Positions 47,269 through 60,120 of a stretch of DNA of 64,000 nt are shown piece after piece. The first letter of the stretch is position 1, and the number at the start of each line of letters is the position of its first letter. The notes beneath the pieces are model-generated. The model worked only from the letters and a program-made list of their open reading frames with translations. It did no database searches and had not been told where the DNA came from. The DNA is taken from contig JAPDRP010000024.1 of NCBI GenBank assembly GCA_030247845.1, positions 186,001 through 250,000 of the forward strand, in the 5' to 3' direction. Made by a program: the position numbers and the translations under genes. This DNA comes from Coniosporium tulheliwenetii. Lineage: Eukaryota; Ascomycota; Dothideomycetes.

Positions 47269-48573
47269 ACATCTAGGTGTGGTTCGCTCTAAAGAGTGAA
47301 GGTGGATAGGTGAAAGCTGTAAGCTGTGGATATTCTTGAAGGGTGGCGCGGAATCGGAAGCATTGCATGGTGTCGGCAACTTCGCTCGTGTTTTAGTACA
47401 AGGACTTAGCCACTCTGGCCTGTAAGGCAACGCTCTGTCTATTGCCTCTGAGAGCCGGCTCAGGGGGTCTCGAGGACGGGTCTGTATCATAAGCGCTTGG
47501 TCGGCTGTATTTGTAGCTTCGGCATCAGGCGCGGGTTGGCGGAGTACAGAAGTGTATATTTCCAACCAAACAATCAAATCTCCTCCGTCTACTGGCTATG
47601 GCTCGTCACTCTCTCCGTTATAAGCCATGGTACGCGTGGTCCGTTCTTCAACTGCTGCGATGCACTGCATGGTCAGGCCAAAACCCCTAGCTTCACTTTC
47701 ATGCCAGCAGACAGGCTTGATTCTTTCGTCAGAGAACTACACTTGTCTACTGCTTCTAATTACTAGCTCAATGACAAGCTTCCACAACACAGTATTCCCT
47801 ATCTGCCTCCATAGATCTTCTTTGAAGCGTTGCGGCAGTCACATGCGGTGAAACTGAGTTTATTCACCTTCGTCGCGTTCACTTTATAAATAGTTAAGAT
47901 AAGCTTGTCTTCCAGCTGAGTAGCTGCAACCAAATCATTGTACAGAAGTTCACAACAAGGTTACCTAGGTGGCCCGCTGGTGAGCTTCCTCAGCTTTTGC
48001 TCCGGCCGTGCATTCTAGGCAGCAGCATCCCAAGTGACACTGTTCGAATCCCGCTTGGGGAACCTTTTTGTTCTGATGCTTTGGTTGGAATATCAGGGTG
48101 AGTTGGTAGTAACGTGATTTTGTGAACTCTTACTTCCATTTAACCCGGTAAAGGTTGTGAATGGATGATGTTTTTGGGTGCATAGAAACTCCTAGATTAC
48201 CCTCGCTTCACGGCTGGCTTGCTCCCGTCGAAGCTGGATAGGTCCTTAAAGTCTGGGCTATAGGACCGTAAAGGACGTAGGATGCGTAGAAGAAGAGCCA
48301 CGCCAGATTATCAGCCACAGCACGATGTCTCAAGAGGAGCTCACAATTCAACACAGACGGATCCGATAAAGCGGAGCGTGTGCAGTAGCATGAGAACGGT
48401 GTGCAGACTGGCATGAATTCGAGGTAATTACGTGCGTAAAATACGTGAGGTCTCCTCGACAGAACAGCGTGCAGGAATCCATCATCAAAAACGAAAACGC
48501 AAATCTATGTGGTATCACTGCGGTCAGTCTAATCCAAACAACCGCACCATCAAAACCCCGTAGCACAGCACGC
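47269..48573. other. Convergent intergenic region between mL44 and cPLA2
   Basis: About 1.3 kb holding both 3' regions. A stretch at 47958-48070 contains a B-box-like tgttcgaatcc followed by a T5 run, but it does not fold as a tRNA. Otherwise no gene is seen. Confidence 0.5.
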
Positions 48574-51355
48574 CTAGCTGAAATGATCCCCATGATCACC
48601 CAACCCCTTCCTGCCAACAGGAATACCCCTTCTGATCTTCCACTGCCGTTTCAGCGCCTTCCGTTCCCGCTCCTTCTCAAGCCGCTTCGCCTTCTTCCGC
48701 TCGTAGACGGCCCGCACAACCCGTCTCGTCTGCTCCTTGCCTTCCTCGAAATTAGCCTTTGCCAGCGCAACGACCTTGTCGACCTGCTCGGGCGTGTAGA
48801 CGAAATTCCACGTGGACATGAAGTCCGAGGTCCGCGGATCCACACCCTCGACTTTTGGATTCGGGAGGAAAGGGAAGTAGATAACAGCGATCCCCGCATC
48901 CTTATGCGTGAGTTCCCAGTCCTCTTCGACTAGTTTAGACGGCGGCGGTTCCTCCTCGCTGATCCGCTCCTCGGTGGTGCCGATCCAGACGTTGCAGAAG
49001 CTGAGGTCGCCGCTGCCCTTCGTGTGCGAATTGTCGCATTCCCGCGGGTCTTTCTTTGCTTTGGCAAGCCGGGCTGTGGCGTCTTTCTCGGTGCTGGCTT
49101 GAGCGGCGTCGAGCTCTTTGACGACTTGCTCTTCGGGCGAGCCCTTTGCAGGCCAGCCGCAGCCGATAGGCCAGCCTTTGATGCCGCGTTGGCGGGCGTA
49201 ACCGTCGGCTACTCGCAGCCAGTTGTCGGTCTTGACGTCCGCGGATGCGTCGAATGCGATGAGGATGTCGACATTTCGGCCGGGCCGGAGAAGGGGTAGA
49301 TTGGGAGGTTGTTGCTCATTCCGGCATCCATCAGCTTGAGGGTCGGCTCCTTGAAGATGCTCTCAGGTACCGTATCAGGAAGCTGTTCGCGCATGCCAAG
49401 CGCGTAGTTTGGAATGGTGGCAGGATCAATTGGATGCACTTTGATCAAGTCCTCGTCCCGTTCGGTAAGCAGCTGGTCGAGGCCGGTGAAGCCTACGAGG
49501 CTGCGAACGGCCGGCTGGATTTCCTTGTAGTAGTGGGACAGGGTGGCGCAGAAGGCACTGCCCCATATGCCCAATATGACTGGTAAGCGCATCTCCGGAA
49601 GAGCCAGGCCATTCTCTCTCCAGACCGTGCGACCGTTGTCGAACTTTCGTCCCATGGCCCATGTCGGAATGCCGGCTCCTAACTCTTCGCACCAGAACTC
49701 GTACGGCGTGGCTCTGTCGTACTTTAGTATATTGTTATGGAAAGGCTGACAGACGCTTACTCAAACCACTGGAACCAAGCCTCCTTTCTCGCCTTCTTCT
49801 CAGCTTCTATTGCGCCCTTGACATCTTGCTGCTCCTCGATGGGGATCTCGTGACGCACTGAGGTATAGATTGGTAGTGGCTTAGAACCAGTGTCGATGAA
49901 TCTTCTCTGGTTTGAGATCTTCAGATCACGATCGTCAAGGGCCAGTTCCCCTTTGGGGACTAGTAATCTTGCCGCTAGAAGAAGACCATAGGCGTCGACC
50001 AAACCGAAATCTGCATCCGGTACTCCTTTGTACTTCTCTAAAATGCCAGTAAGGAGGTACTTGTTGGTAGGCGCACTCGCGAGGAGAGGTGCCCACCCAG
50101 GCGGATAAGCGATATGGACTCCAAGCCTGTTCTTGAGGTGCCTAATGAGCCTTGCATGACATTGCCCTGCTATTGTTGTGTAGTACAGCGCCTGAAGCCA
50201 GCAGCTACCGCTGACGCCTGCAGTGTATGTGGTGCAATCAAACAAGCCGTCCTGATGCGCCGAGAGATAGGAGGATGAGCCCGCTACCAAAGCCCGCAGA
50301 CCGCCGCCTGAGCCGCACATCGCAATGATTGGTAAGTCATCAGGATGTATATCTGCTTCCGGTATATCGAGATATTTTGCGAGGCCGCGCCTGGTATAGG
50401 CAGCTCTGTGGCGTAGGAAGGACTTCTCTTCATAACATAGATCGTCTGACACACGCACATTGGCTTCCCACATGATCTCGGGATTGATCTCCGGATCATG
50501 CGCCTCCTGCCAAATCTCCTCGGCAAGTGAGCCTGGAGCCCCAGAGAGCTCGTTCTGTAGTTTCTTGAGGAACCCAGGTAGGACTTTTGCCCAGTCAGGG
50601 ATGATGTAGTCAGTGATCTTGTCCCCGACCGAGGACCATCCGATATCAGCTACGCTGGTGAACGGAGCCAGGAGATCTGTCCATCGTGTTGTATCCTAAT
50701 ACACGGATCATTTGTTAGCCTCTCGAAATCTAACGCCGCACCGCCTTCTGTGTCCCTTTGAAGGTGACTATTCTTTAAAGACGTAATTCAACGGTTTCCG
50801 TAAGATGATGCTCGAGATCTGTTCACAAGCCATATATTACATGTAGTACTAGGATGTGACTTTTCGATCTCGCATCTCAAGCACACACAGAGGGCCTTGA
50901 AACTGCCATCATGTTTATAAGAAGTGAGCCACAGCTCGCTCAAACTCTGACTTGCGGGACGGTACGAACCGCCGTCCCAAGCTCGGTATATCCAGGGGTG
51001 ATGAGACAGAATTCAGAGATTGGACAACAGTTGGTAGAGAACAAAATGGAGAAAGTACCTCGGACGTGGTCTCTTCCTCACCATGGTCGGCAGCGGTGCG
51101 AGTCTGAGATGGTGGATTCTGATGGCCCGAAGCATCGTCGCTTGCGCCTTTGCCGTGCGTCTGCCGTTCACGGATTACTCGAGCATCATGACCCCAATTC
51201 GAGCGCTTGACTGAGCTGCCATCATCTAGTCTCTCGACTGAAAGCCACTGTGTAGTGTTTACAGCGTATTGAGAATAGGCAAGATACCCGGTTGCTAGGG
51301 TAAAAGCTCCTATTGATGTAGCAGCAGGAGCAAACCTCCTTTTACTGCTACGCAA
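48574..51355 (-). CDS. Cytosolic phospholipase A2-type lipase (group IV), one apparent frameshift, 5' end uncertain
   Basis: The catalytic region has the oxyanion segment CGSGGGLRALVAG, the nucleophile motif GVSGSCW and the catalytic Asp in LMDAGMSNNLP. These form the Ser-Asp dyad of cPLA2/PLB enzymes, which cleave fatty acids from membrane phospholipids. The N-terminal part has a membrane-like segment (SIGAFTLATGYLAYSQYAV) preceded by Arg/Ser/Lys, so mitochondrial or ER anchoring is possible. Introns are read at 49714-49760 and at 50696-51058; the second is unusually long (363 nt) and may hide an exon. A first exon upstream of 51355 is likely because no ATG starts this frame. After LPIYP the frame breaks at a C4 run on the coding strand (49293-49296). 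One more C restores RPGRNVDILIAFDASAD and an open frame to 48574. Confidence 0.85.
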
Positions 51356-52393
51356 GCGGCTAAGTGGAGAGAAACTTTGACTTCGTCAGTAAAGCCCAAT
51401 TTAATATCGTGATGGTGAAGACAGACGATCGAATTGGTTGAGACCGCCACCATACGAATTTTCCACTGCTGCCAAGCCGCGCATTTGGCCTGCGGTTCAT
51501 GGCGAGGGTGGGACGGACGTGCGCACGGCACCCAAGAAGAAGTTATCGCTGTAGAGCAATGCGAGCCATTTGAGACAAGCGAACGGATAGAGAAACGAAA
51601 GTTTTCGTGTTTTCTATCCCATGACGGAGGCAGATCCACGGGACATGCTGTTCCCGGTTTTGGCAGAATGCCATGAAGTCACAAGGTTTCGGTCGGGCCC
51701 TCCCGTTCGGCGTTTCAGCCCGTTGTCCCGCTGCAGATGTGCCTGGCTAAGCTCGCTGTGAGAAAAATAAGTTGCGCTGCCAAATCCATCATCTTCTACT
51801 GACTCCGTACTCCCTAGTGCCTTGCTGTACTAGCAAACAGAGCTTCAGAGGATCTAGCAGAACTGCTACAGGGAAAATCTATCATGCTTCAAACTGCATG
51901 TGCCTACTGGCACAATCAAAATAGTGTTGTTTTGGCATTCAGTATACCTCCGTCTAATCCTGATGATCGCCTGTCGTGCTACAGTGGCTGCGGTCGTGGT
52001 TTCATAATGTTGACGAAGAGTGCTATTCTCGCAATGTACATGTGCAGATGTGTCATGAGCTAGAGCGATTGAGATGCCGTGCAGGAGTTCCTGATTGCGG
52101 GAGGTGGCTGTAAAGAGCAAGCGGAGATGAAGTGACTGATTCGGTAGCGGGTAATATTTCTGTCACTCCACGTAGGGCTGACAGCTCCGCCATCAAAGCC
52201 TCAAGCTCCCCCGGTCCAACCTCCGCGTGAGCGAACATTGACCATCAAGGTCCTGTTTTCACTCCGCACTTTGCGTCTTACCACGACATCTTATGCGCCT
52301 CGGTTCTCGGCCTCCTAGAAGAACTGAGCCACTCCTCATTCTTAACTCAACCCACCATCAACCCGCCCATCTACGGCATCCCCCTCGCCCAGC
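51356..52393. promoter_or_regulatory. Divergent region between cPLA2 and EXO70
   Basis: Just over 1 kb. The left part probably contains the missing first exon and promoter of cPLA2, and the right part the EXO70 promoter. Frames here are short and unsupported. Confidence 0.45.
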
Positions 52394-54452
52394 ATGGTCG
52401 CGCCGCGCAAAGCCGCATATGCGGAAGAGAGCGCGGAGGTGGAGGTCCTTCTCGCGAACATGGAGAAGCTCAAGGGCTTGACGAAAAAGATACAAGGCTC
52501 GTTGAACCGCCTGGAGATGAGTGGAAAGAACGTAAAGGATGCCATAGGGCCTATATACGGGAACACACAACGACTTCAGACGATCAATTCTAGTACGTAT
52601 ATCTACCGCACAAGACCATTGCAGCTGGCTAATGCGCGCTTGCAGACGTCGACCGGATCATCGAGGCCATCGACCGAATACAAGAGCCGCTCGACCAGAG
52701 GAATCGTGAAGAGCGCATAATCCGGGCAGGGTCAGTAATGCGCCGCGCTAGAACAACTCCAACGAGTATGACTGATTTGTCGCATAGACCAAGGAAGGTA
52801 GGGATGGCGGAGTTCATTGCGTCTCTGGATCGTACCACCGATGCTCTGCGAGGTTTAAGGCACTCGAATCTGCGCTCGAACCAGCAAGCCATATCCGAAC
52901 TCAACACGCTTCTCAGAATAGGCACAAAACAACTGGAGGATGTGTTTCGTGAAATTCTCAGCGAGGACGCTCGTCCAGTCGAACCACTTCACTATATCAC
53001 AAAGCGTGCGTATACCGAATCTTATCTATGGCCTCACCGCTAATTTAGGGCGTAGAACTGCCGTTCCCTGCGCTTCCTCAAGAGAGCGCGTCCCAGCTCA
53101 AGATTATCAACACACACGTTTCCGCTTCCGTTGCGCAGATCTCACAGGGTGACTTCCGCGAGACGCCGACTGCAAGAACATACGCTGAGATACGTGGAGA
53201 CTACATTACTACCACACTGCGAAACCTAGCGGCAGCGTCAATGTCCACTGCTAGAAAGACAACGGCTGACGCAATATACCGACGCGGCACCAACGGTATC
53301 GGAACCTATGCTCAAGGAATGGAGGGCCTTTATGTCACGGAGCATGAGAACGTCCGCACAGTGTTCGCTCAGGACGAATGGAGCCGCGTATTCAATGCAA
53401 CCTGTCAAAGTTCTCTGAACGAATTCTCGAAAACGCTTCGAGAACTCAACACCTTCATTCAGCACAACCTGATGACTGACTGCTTCCTTGCATACGAGAT
53501 CATCGAAATCGTCTCTACTCTATCACTGCGCCTGGAGGGTAGGACTGGTGAACTCAAGCGTCCTATTGCCGACTCGCTGAAGCTGATCCGCGAGACCGCA
53601 ATGACGTCGCTCGTAAAACTTCTAGAAGATACAAGAACGCGCGTTCAGTCACTGGTTGCCTTGCCAATGGATGGCTCGCCGGTTCCTGCGACGACTGAGA
53701 TGATGACACGATTGCAGACAATGACTTCGTATCTTCCATCCCTTTCGTCAATCCTGGCATCGCTGGGTGATGGAGGTTGGTCGACTGCATCTGCCTCGGC
53801 GTCTTCGACTTCGATTCCGACGATAAAGTCCTTCGACGTCGGCGCCGACGGGAGGAAACTCTTCGCGCACTACGCGTCGGATACGTTGAATACTCTCCTG
53901 CAAAACATTGACGCGAAATCTCGGATGATCCACAAGACCAGGCCTCTCCAGGGCGTATTTATAGCCAACAACGTTGCTGTCATCAATCGAATGATTCGTA
54001 ACTCAGATCTGCAACCCTTGTTAGCAGGCTGGACCGGTAAGGTGGACGAGTATCAGAAGAAGAGCACCGACATGTACATGGACGCCTGGCAAGAAACATC
54101 GAAATATCTACTGGACGTACAGTACACCAACCGAGGTGCGCGCCCTCCCTCAGGCACGACGGGAAGTGTAGACTCCGCTGCTTTGATCAAGAGCCTTGGT
54201 TCCAAAGACAAGGACGCCATCAAGGAGAAATTCCGCAACTTCAACGCTAGCTTCGAGGACCTGGTTGCTAAGCACAAGAGCTACAGGATGGAGAAGGAAG
54301 TTAAGGCACAGCTCACTCGTGATGTGCAGGCATTCATGGAGCCGCTTTACAGTCGTTTCTGGGACAGATATCATGAGATCGACAAGGGGAAGGGCAAGTA
54401 CGTCAAATACAGCAAAGACCAGTTCGTGGCTACACTTGCAGGTCTCGCATGA
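52394..54452 (+). CDS. EXO70: Exocyst subunit Exo70
   Basis: Exons are 52394-52592, 52646-52730, 52788-53005 and 53056-54452, together 632 residues in phase. The start MVAPRKAAYAEESAEVEVLL is followed by a long coiled coil (NMEKLKGLTKKIQGSLNRLE, IIEAIDRIQEPLDQRNREE). The helical-rod domains come next, ending in the conserved C-terminal D domain (EKFRNFNASFEDLVAKHKSY, FMEPLYSRFWDRYHE, KYVKYSKDQFVATLAGL), which binds PI(4,5)P2 and Rho GTPases. Exo70 tethers secretory vesicles at the hyphal tip and septum. It fits functionally with the chitin synthases and AVL9 in this window, although they are 30 kb apart. Confidence 0.95.
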
Positions 54453-55296
54453 TACTTCGTGTGGCGTTCAAGTAGTTTTCTGTTTTGGATATACCCACGT
54501 AGTCTGGACATGCGGATTGGCGTATCTGACAAGGCGTTCAAGTACATAAGCATCAATCAGGGATCAGAGGATCAGAAGTCGATGGAAACCTTCAGTCTAC
54601 TCATTCATTGCGCCTCAGCACGATCAAGATGGTACCTGCATTCTGTCCCTTACATAGGGGCCTGTCTTGGCTCAGATCCCTTAATGCAGGTTGTTAAGGA
54701 GTGCAGCACGTGACTACCCGAAGCCGTGACACGTCGACGTTTCAAGTTCTGCGGAGCTCCTCCTCGCCCCCAAAACTTCTAGAAACCTGCTGAACAACCG
54801 ACGGACATCCTTCACCACGTCCGACTGAACAGCGCGCGCACAATTGAGGCTCATCTGCTGTCTGCTGTCAACCGTTGTGCTGATCCCCGGAGATTTTGCT
54901 TAGTGCCGCCGGGGCCAATCAGCGATCAACGGCGGGCATCCCTGTCGCAGACCCCTATCCAGCGTGCACACTTTCCTGAGCACCTTCTAAACATCGCGAC
55001 TTCCTCCTAAACACAATCACACCACCTCCAGCTCGTGGCCATCCTTCCGCACAACTCTCGCAGACTTCGCTGCATCAGCATCGTCAGCATTGGTATTACG
55101 ACTCACTGGTACGCCCTCACTCTCTCCCGAGCCCTCAAGAGCGCCTTTATTTCTTGCAGTCGCATCTCGTTGTTCGCACCGAGGCTCACAAACAGCTGCA
55201 TCGTGCGGCTGTTACATTTATACTGATCCTCTCGTTCGCTCCAGAAGTCCTTCTTTACAAACGCCTCCGTCTGCGTACACATCCGCATTCACTGCC
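54453..55296. promoter_or_regulatory. EXO70 3' flank and septin promoter
   Basis: About 840 bases on the same strand as both neighbours. The right half is C-rich and is probably the septin leader. No gene is supported. Confidence 0.5.
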
Positions 55297-57020
55297 ATGG
55301 GTAGGCAACGTCTCCCCTTCCAATCAACCAATGCTTTACAAGACGGTTCAAATGTCACTGAGGCAAGGCGATTCGCGTCGGAACGCCCGCTACGAGCGAG
55401 TGCCCGTGTTCGGCTTACGCACGCTTGTGTCACAACTCGGATTTTGAAGCGCTGCATATGGACCGAAAGCGTTCATCTCGGGTTCATTACTGATTCGACG
55501 GTGATAACAGCCGTTGTCGACAGTCTCCCCGGCGCTCCACCAGCCCGGGCGTCGCCAGTTCCCACCGGGCCAATGCCCAATGGAAAGCCCTCTTCGCCCT
55601 ACGTCGAGCGAAGCAACCCCATGCCAAACGGCCAGATTGCTGCCCCTCAGACTGTCACTTCAAAAGACCCAAAGGCCGCCGCTCAAGCTGCCAGCGATAT
55701 GCGAAACATCGTTCGACGAAAGCTCACAGGCTACGTCGGTTTTGCCAACTTGCCCAACCAGTGGCACCGCAAGAGTGTGAGAAAGGGCTTCAACTTCAAC
55801 GTCATGGTTGTTGGTATGGCATCACCTGGTCGAACAGCACGCTAGTTGATAGACAGCTAACGGCACACAGGCGAATCTGGCCTTGGAAAGTCAACGCTCG
55901 TGAACACACTCTTCAACACATCACTCTACCCACCCAAGCAGCGCAAGGGACCTAGCCTCGACATCGTCCCGAAGACTGTTCTCATCCAGTCAATCAGCGC
56001 CGACATTGAGGAGAACGGTGTCCGGTTACGGTTAACAGTTGTAGACACCCCAGGCTTCGGAGACTTTGTGAACAATGACGAATCCTGGCGCACTATTGTT
56101 GAGGACATCGAGCAGCGCTTCGACGCCTACCTCGATGCAGAGAACAAGGTCAACAGGATGAACATTGTGGACAACCGCATCCATGCCTGCGTGTACTTCA
56201 TCCAGCCCACAGGTCACTCCCTGAAGCCTCTAGACGTTGAAGTCATGAAGCGACTACACACGAAAGTCAATCTCATCCCTGTCATCGCCAAGTCTGATAC
56301 CCTGACTGACGACGAAATTACGGCCTTCAAAACAAGGGTACGTTCTTCATATGTCCACGCTGGTATCTATACTAACAAATTCAGATCCTTGCGGACATCC
56401 AGTATCACAACATCCAGATCTTCGAGGGACCACGGTACGAGTTGGACGACGAAGAGACCATCGCCGAGAACAATGAGATCATGTCCAAGGTGCCTTTCGC
56501 CGTTGTCGGAGCCAACAGCGAGGTAACAAGTCCAGACGGACGGAAGGTCCGCGGGCGAAGCTATCCCTGGGGTGTGATCGAAGTGGACAATGAGGAGCAT
56601 TGCGACTTCGTCAAGCTGCGGCAGATGCTTATCCGCACTCACATGGAAGAGCTCAAGGAGCACACAAACAACGCTCTCTACGAGAACTATCGTTCCGACA
56701 AACTCACATCAATGGGTGTCGCACAAGACCCGAGCGTTTTCAAGGAGGTCAACCCAGCAGTCAAGCAAGAAGAAGAGCGCTCGCTGCACGAGCAGAAACT
56801 CGCGAAGATGGAGCAGGAGATGAAGATGGTGTTCCAACAGAAGGTCGCTGAGAAGGAAAGCAAGCTCCGGCAGAGCGAGGAGGAGCTTTATGCACGCCAC
56901 AGGGAGATGAAGGAGCAGCTCGACAGGCAACGACAGGATCTTGAGGAGAAGAAGTCAAGGATCGAAAGCGGACGTCCGATCGAAGAAAAGGGCAAGAGAA
57001 AGGGTTTCTCGTTGCGTTAA
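55297..57020 (+). CDS. CDC3: Septin, Cdc3/AspB type
   Basis: The model has a 4-base first coding exon (55297-55300, ATG plus G in ccATGG), then 55511-55813, 55871-56337 and 56385-57020, giving 469 residues. The first intron is inferred because it joins ATGG to CCGTTGTCGACAG in the frame of SLPGAPPARASP; other start models are possible. The core has KLTGYVGFANLPNQWHRKSV (a Cdc3-group signature), the P-loop GESGLGKS, DTPGFGD, AKSD, and the septin unique element with RGRSYPWGVIEVDN. A long C-terminal coiled coil ends KRKGFSLR. Septins form hetero-oligomeric rods at septa, hyphal tips and branch sites and scaffold chitin synthases and the actomyosin ring. Confidence 0.93.
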
Positions 57021-57972
57021 GCCTGCAGACCGCCGCGAATGTGACCTCCAGCCGCACACCTCCCTTCGGCGTTCTTGCAAAGGCCCGCTTCTAATCCCCG
57101 AGCCTCGGGCTCACTAGGCGCTATCAGAGACTTGCTGACGATGCCGGTGCAAGTTTGGGGTTCTATCGCGAGGTGCTCTTTGGTTTAGTCCCTTGTTGTT
57201 CCATCTTTTGATACCTCGAGCATGTTTTCTTGTCTTTCCGTCAGCTGCAGGTGCCTTATTTTGCCCGGAGAAATGGAGGTCGCAGGGCTTGCACCATGGA
57301 TACTAGAGGCGGGCTGGGTTCAAATTGCTTCCTTATGTATTCTATCATCCGCTTCTGTGTTCTGCCAGGTTTCTTATGTAGGGGCGGTGTTGCGATGTTG
57401 GAGCAGTAACAAGTAAATATTGTAGTACCTAAACATGCCTTAACCCCTTGAACAATTGACCTGAGCGAACCTTGGAATGAAGTGGGTGTCATGGAAAACA
57501 GGAACCGTCCCCTTTGCACGTGCGATCGGCAGTTCCAGGTGGTGTTGAGCCCGCGTAAGGTGTGTCGTCACTTCCCGCTCACTGGCTTTCTTCCAAGATT
57601 CCGTCCCTCCACAACAAAACTCTACCCACCAATTCTCCATCTCGCACACTGTGATCACACGACTCTCCGCTCTCCAGCTTCACCTTCCACACGCCAATCG
57701 ACAAACTGTAAGTGCACATCTGAAGAGCGAAAACACAAGAGCGCATCGGAGCAAACCTCCTGCGGGGCGCTTTCACGATTACGAGGCAGCCAGCCACCGT
57801 GTATCTGCCAACTGTCCTCCCAAAGCCAGCACAGCCTCCTAATCCCTTCAATGTCCCAGCGGACATCCTTTCCACACTTTTGCACAACCCTCGATCCAAA
57901 CTGAGTACCTGGCTGACTCTGGAAGAGCAGAACAACGCGCACACTCACCGTCATCGAAATCGCCTCCGCATC
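57021..57972. promoter_or_regulatory. Septin 3' flank and promoter of the TMEM33-like gene
   Basis: About 950 bases. The last 350 are C-rich on the plus strand, as in other leaders here. A frame open from 57799 runs into the next gene but begins before its likely start. No separate gene is seen. Confidence 0.5.
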
Positions 57973-58870
57973 ATGGCCCCTCCACCTCCTGGAAACCAGC
58001 CTCTGCAGCAGAGATTGATGCAACTAGCACAGACTCTGCAATTCGCATGGTTCTGTGGCCATGTCACGCTCTTCCTTTGCACAATCCGCTATGCGATGTC
58101 GTACTTAACTTTCCGCTACAATTCCAAGTGGGCGGTATTCTCCTACCGAACCGCCTTTATGGCCGCAGCTGTTACGTACGGTATCGTGGTGTACAAGGCC
58201 TACCGCGCCCGCATGAGGTCTGGGAAGCAGGGTAGCCCTCTGGCAATGCTCGCGGATGAGAACGTTCAGTATCTCCGTACGTCTACTTCCCACCGTAAAG
58301 CCTACATCACAAAAACTGACCATCTCCGCAACAGTAATGGCCCTCGTCTGGCTCTGGTCCCGCCAGATCCCCCTCGCCATTCTTCCCTTCACCGTCTACT
58401 CCGTCTTCCACATCGCGACCTACACCCGTGCGAACTTGCTCCCGGCTCTCCAGCCCCAGCAGCAATCCCAGGACGGCCAGCCGCCCAAGCAATCCGGCAT
58501 GGCCCAGACTATCGGCAAGTTCGTCAAGGACTACTACGACAGCAGCATGACGCTCGTCGCCCTGCTCGAGATCGGTCTCTGGTTCCGCGTCCTGATGTCC
58601 GCCTTGCTCTTCCAGAAGGGCTCATGGATCCTGCTCGCTATCTACAGCGCTTTCCTGAGGGCCCGCTACTCGCAGAGCAGCTTTGTCCAAGGCGCTATTG
58701 CGCAAATGACCCAGCGCGTCGATGGCATGGTTGCGAACCAGAATACCCCGCCTGCAGTCAGGAATGCCTGGGGCAGCATCAAGGGGCTCGCGAGACAGGC
58801 GGCTGAGGCGACGGATATTAACAAGTACGTCGGGGGTAACCAGCAGGCGGGCCCCAAGAAGGCGCAGTAG
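57973..58870 (+). CDS. TMEM33/Pom33 (Tts1/Per33) family ER-nuclear envelope protein
   Basis: Exons 57973-58276 and 58335-58870 encode 279 residues. The start MAPPPPGNQPLQQRLMQLAQ precedes several membrane helices: FAWFCGHVTLFLCTIRYAM, the AVFSYRTAFMAAAVTYGIVV region, PLAILPFTVYSVFHIATY, and SSMTLVALLEIGLWFRVLM with the following hydrophobic stretch. An amphipathic C-terminal tail follows (PPAVRNAWGSIKGLARQAAE), like the membrane-binding end of Pom33. Family members shape ER tubules and take part in nuclear pore distribution and nuclear envelope remodelling. The start is the first ATG after a pyrimidine-rich leader. The longer open frame upstream from 57799 lacks family resemblance. Confidence 0.85.
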
Positions 58871-60120
58871 ATGGGTGTCGTGTGACGGTCATCTCAGCTG
58901 CTGCCGCCTTGCACGGAGTGCCTCATCGTGGGTGGTTGAGCGCCCAGCGATGTTGGCACATACGGCGAACAAAAGTTTGAACGGCGGGGCATGAGGGCCG
59001 CACGTATGATGAAAATGGAACGACGATAGTCACGAGCGGAGATGGGGATGAATCGGTGGATGGATGAGTTGCTGGTGCGAGTGGAGCGTAGAGTTCATGA
59101 ATAGCGCTATCTCCTTTTTCTCTAGTCTTTGGCGTTTACAAATACCTTTGTGTATTCTTTTCTGGCTATTAAAAGAATCGGTTTCGTCGAATGAAAATAA
59201 CATTGGCCCTTCGCCTCAACATTTACTATTTTATGACACAACACCTGCAGCCTTTAGGAGAACCTCCTTAACAGCACCAGCTCACGTGCTTCTGGCGTCG
59301 ATGGGTGGAGACTGATCGTCACCAACCCCCGAGCCAAACTCGAAGGAGATCCGCGAGCCGAAAACCCATGGACTGCTCCACATCTCCTGCGTTTCGCAGC
59401 CCACGACCTGCACCTCATCGAGCTAGATCACGGTCAGCCGTCCGGTTGAAGCGGTGAGGCGGTGAAGAGAAACTAATAGCCACTATGGATAGCGCCGTTG
59501 CCATGAAGAGGTTGTACCTCACTGTTTCCGAGGACTCGTGTTAGGAGTTGTGTCTACATGTCGTCTCCCCGTGTCACTATTCGAGTACGCAGGTGTACAA
59601 CGATACAACATCAGGAGCACAGAGCTGAGTTCGCGGGATCGCCTCAGCCGCAGCCTCCGGCAGTCGCTGGGCGTGGGCCAAATTCGACCCTCTCGCAGTG
59701 TGCCGGCATCCTCGAACGGGCAACCGCCATTGAGCCTTTTCCGGGCGAGCTGGAAGCTGCCGAGGCTGGCTATTGGTTTATGCATGACACCAGCGCCATT
59801 TGGCTTGTCTAGCTGCTGCTGGCTTGCAGGAGACGCATTTTCGCCAGAACCCTAACACAAGAGCAGGATCGGACCCAGCACCGGCCTGACCGTCACGTCA
59901 GCTGTTCACCGTGCTGGAACCACTGTTGGCAGGTAGGACTTCACATGAACAATGAGGTGGAAGGGCCTTTGAGATATATTGGTCTACCCTACGCTCGCTC
60001 TTGCTTCCTTTGTCTTGTTGAGCGAGTGCAATTTCGCGGAGTCTGCTCAGCGTTTTTTTCACGGTCGATCGCCAGCTCAACTCCAGTGATACCCCTCATG
60101 GATTATTCTCCCCTCTATCA
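58871..60120. other. Intergenic region, nothing recognised
   Basis: About 1.25 kb with an AT-rich part near 59,100-59,230. Several open frames around 59,520-59,860 overlap on both strands and none shows domain or splice support. It includes the promoter of the cyclin-like gene. Confidence 0.5.

Noticed and set aside
47958..48070. tRNA or Pol III gene: A-box-like tggcccgctgg, B-box-like tgttcgaatcc, then a T5 run
   Set aside because: The T stem does not pair around the ttcgaat loop, the acceptor ends pair poorly, and no anticodon arm could be drawn. At most it is a decayed tRNA-like element.
55090..55510. Septin N-terminal extension from the open frame starting at 55090
   Set aside because: The translated residues are unlike septin N-termini and run through a likely leader and intron. 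The spliced ATG at 55297 fits better.
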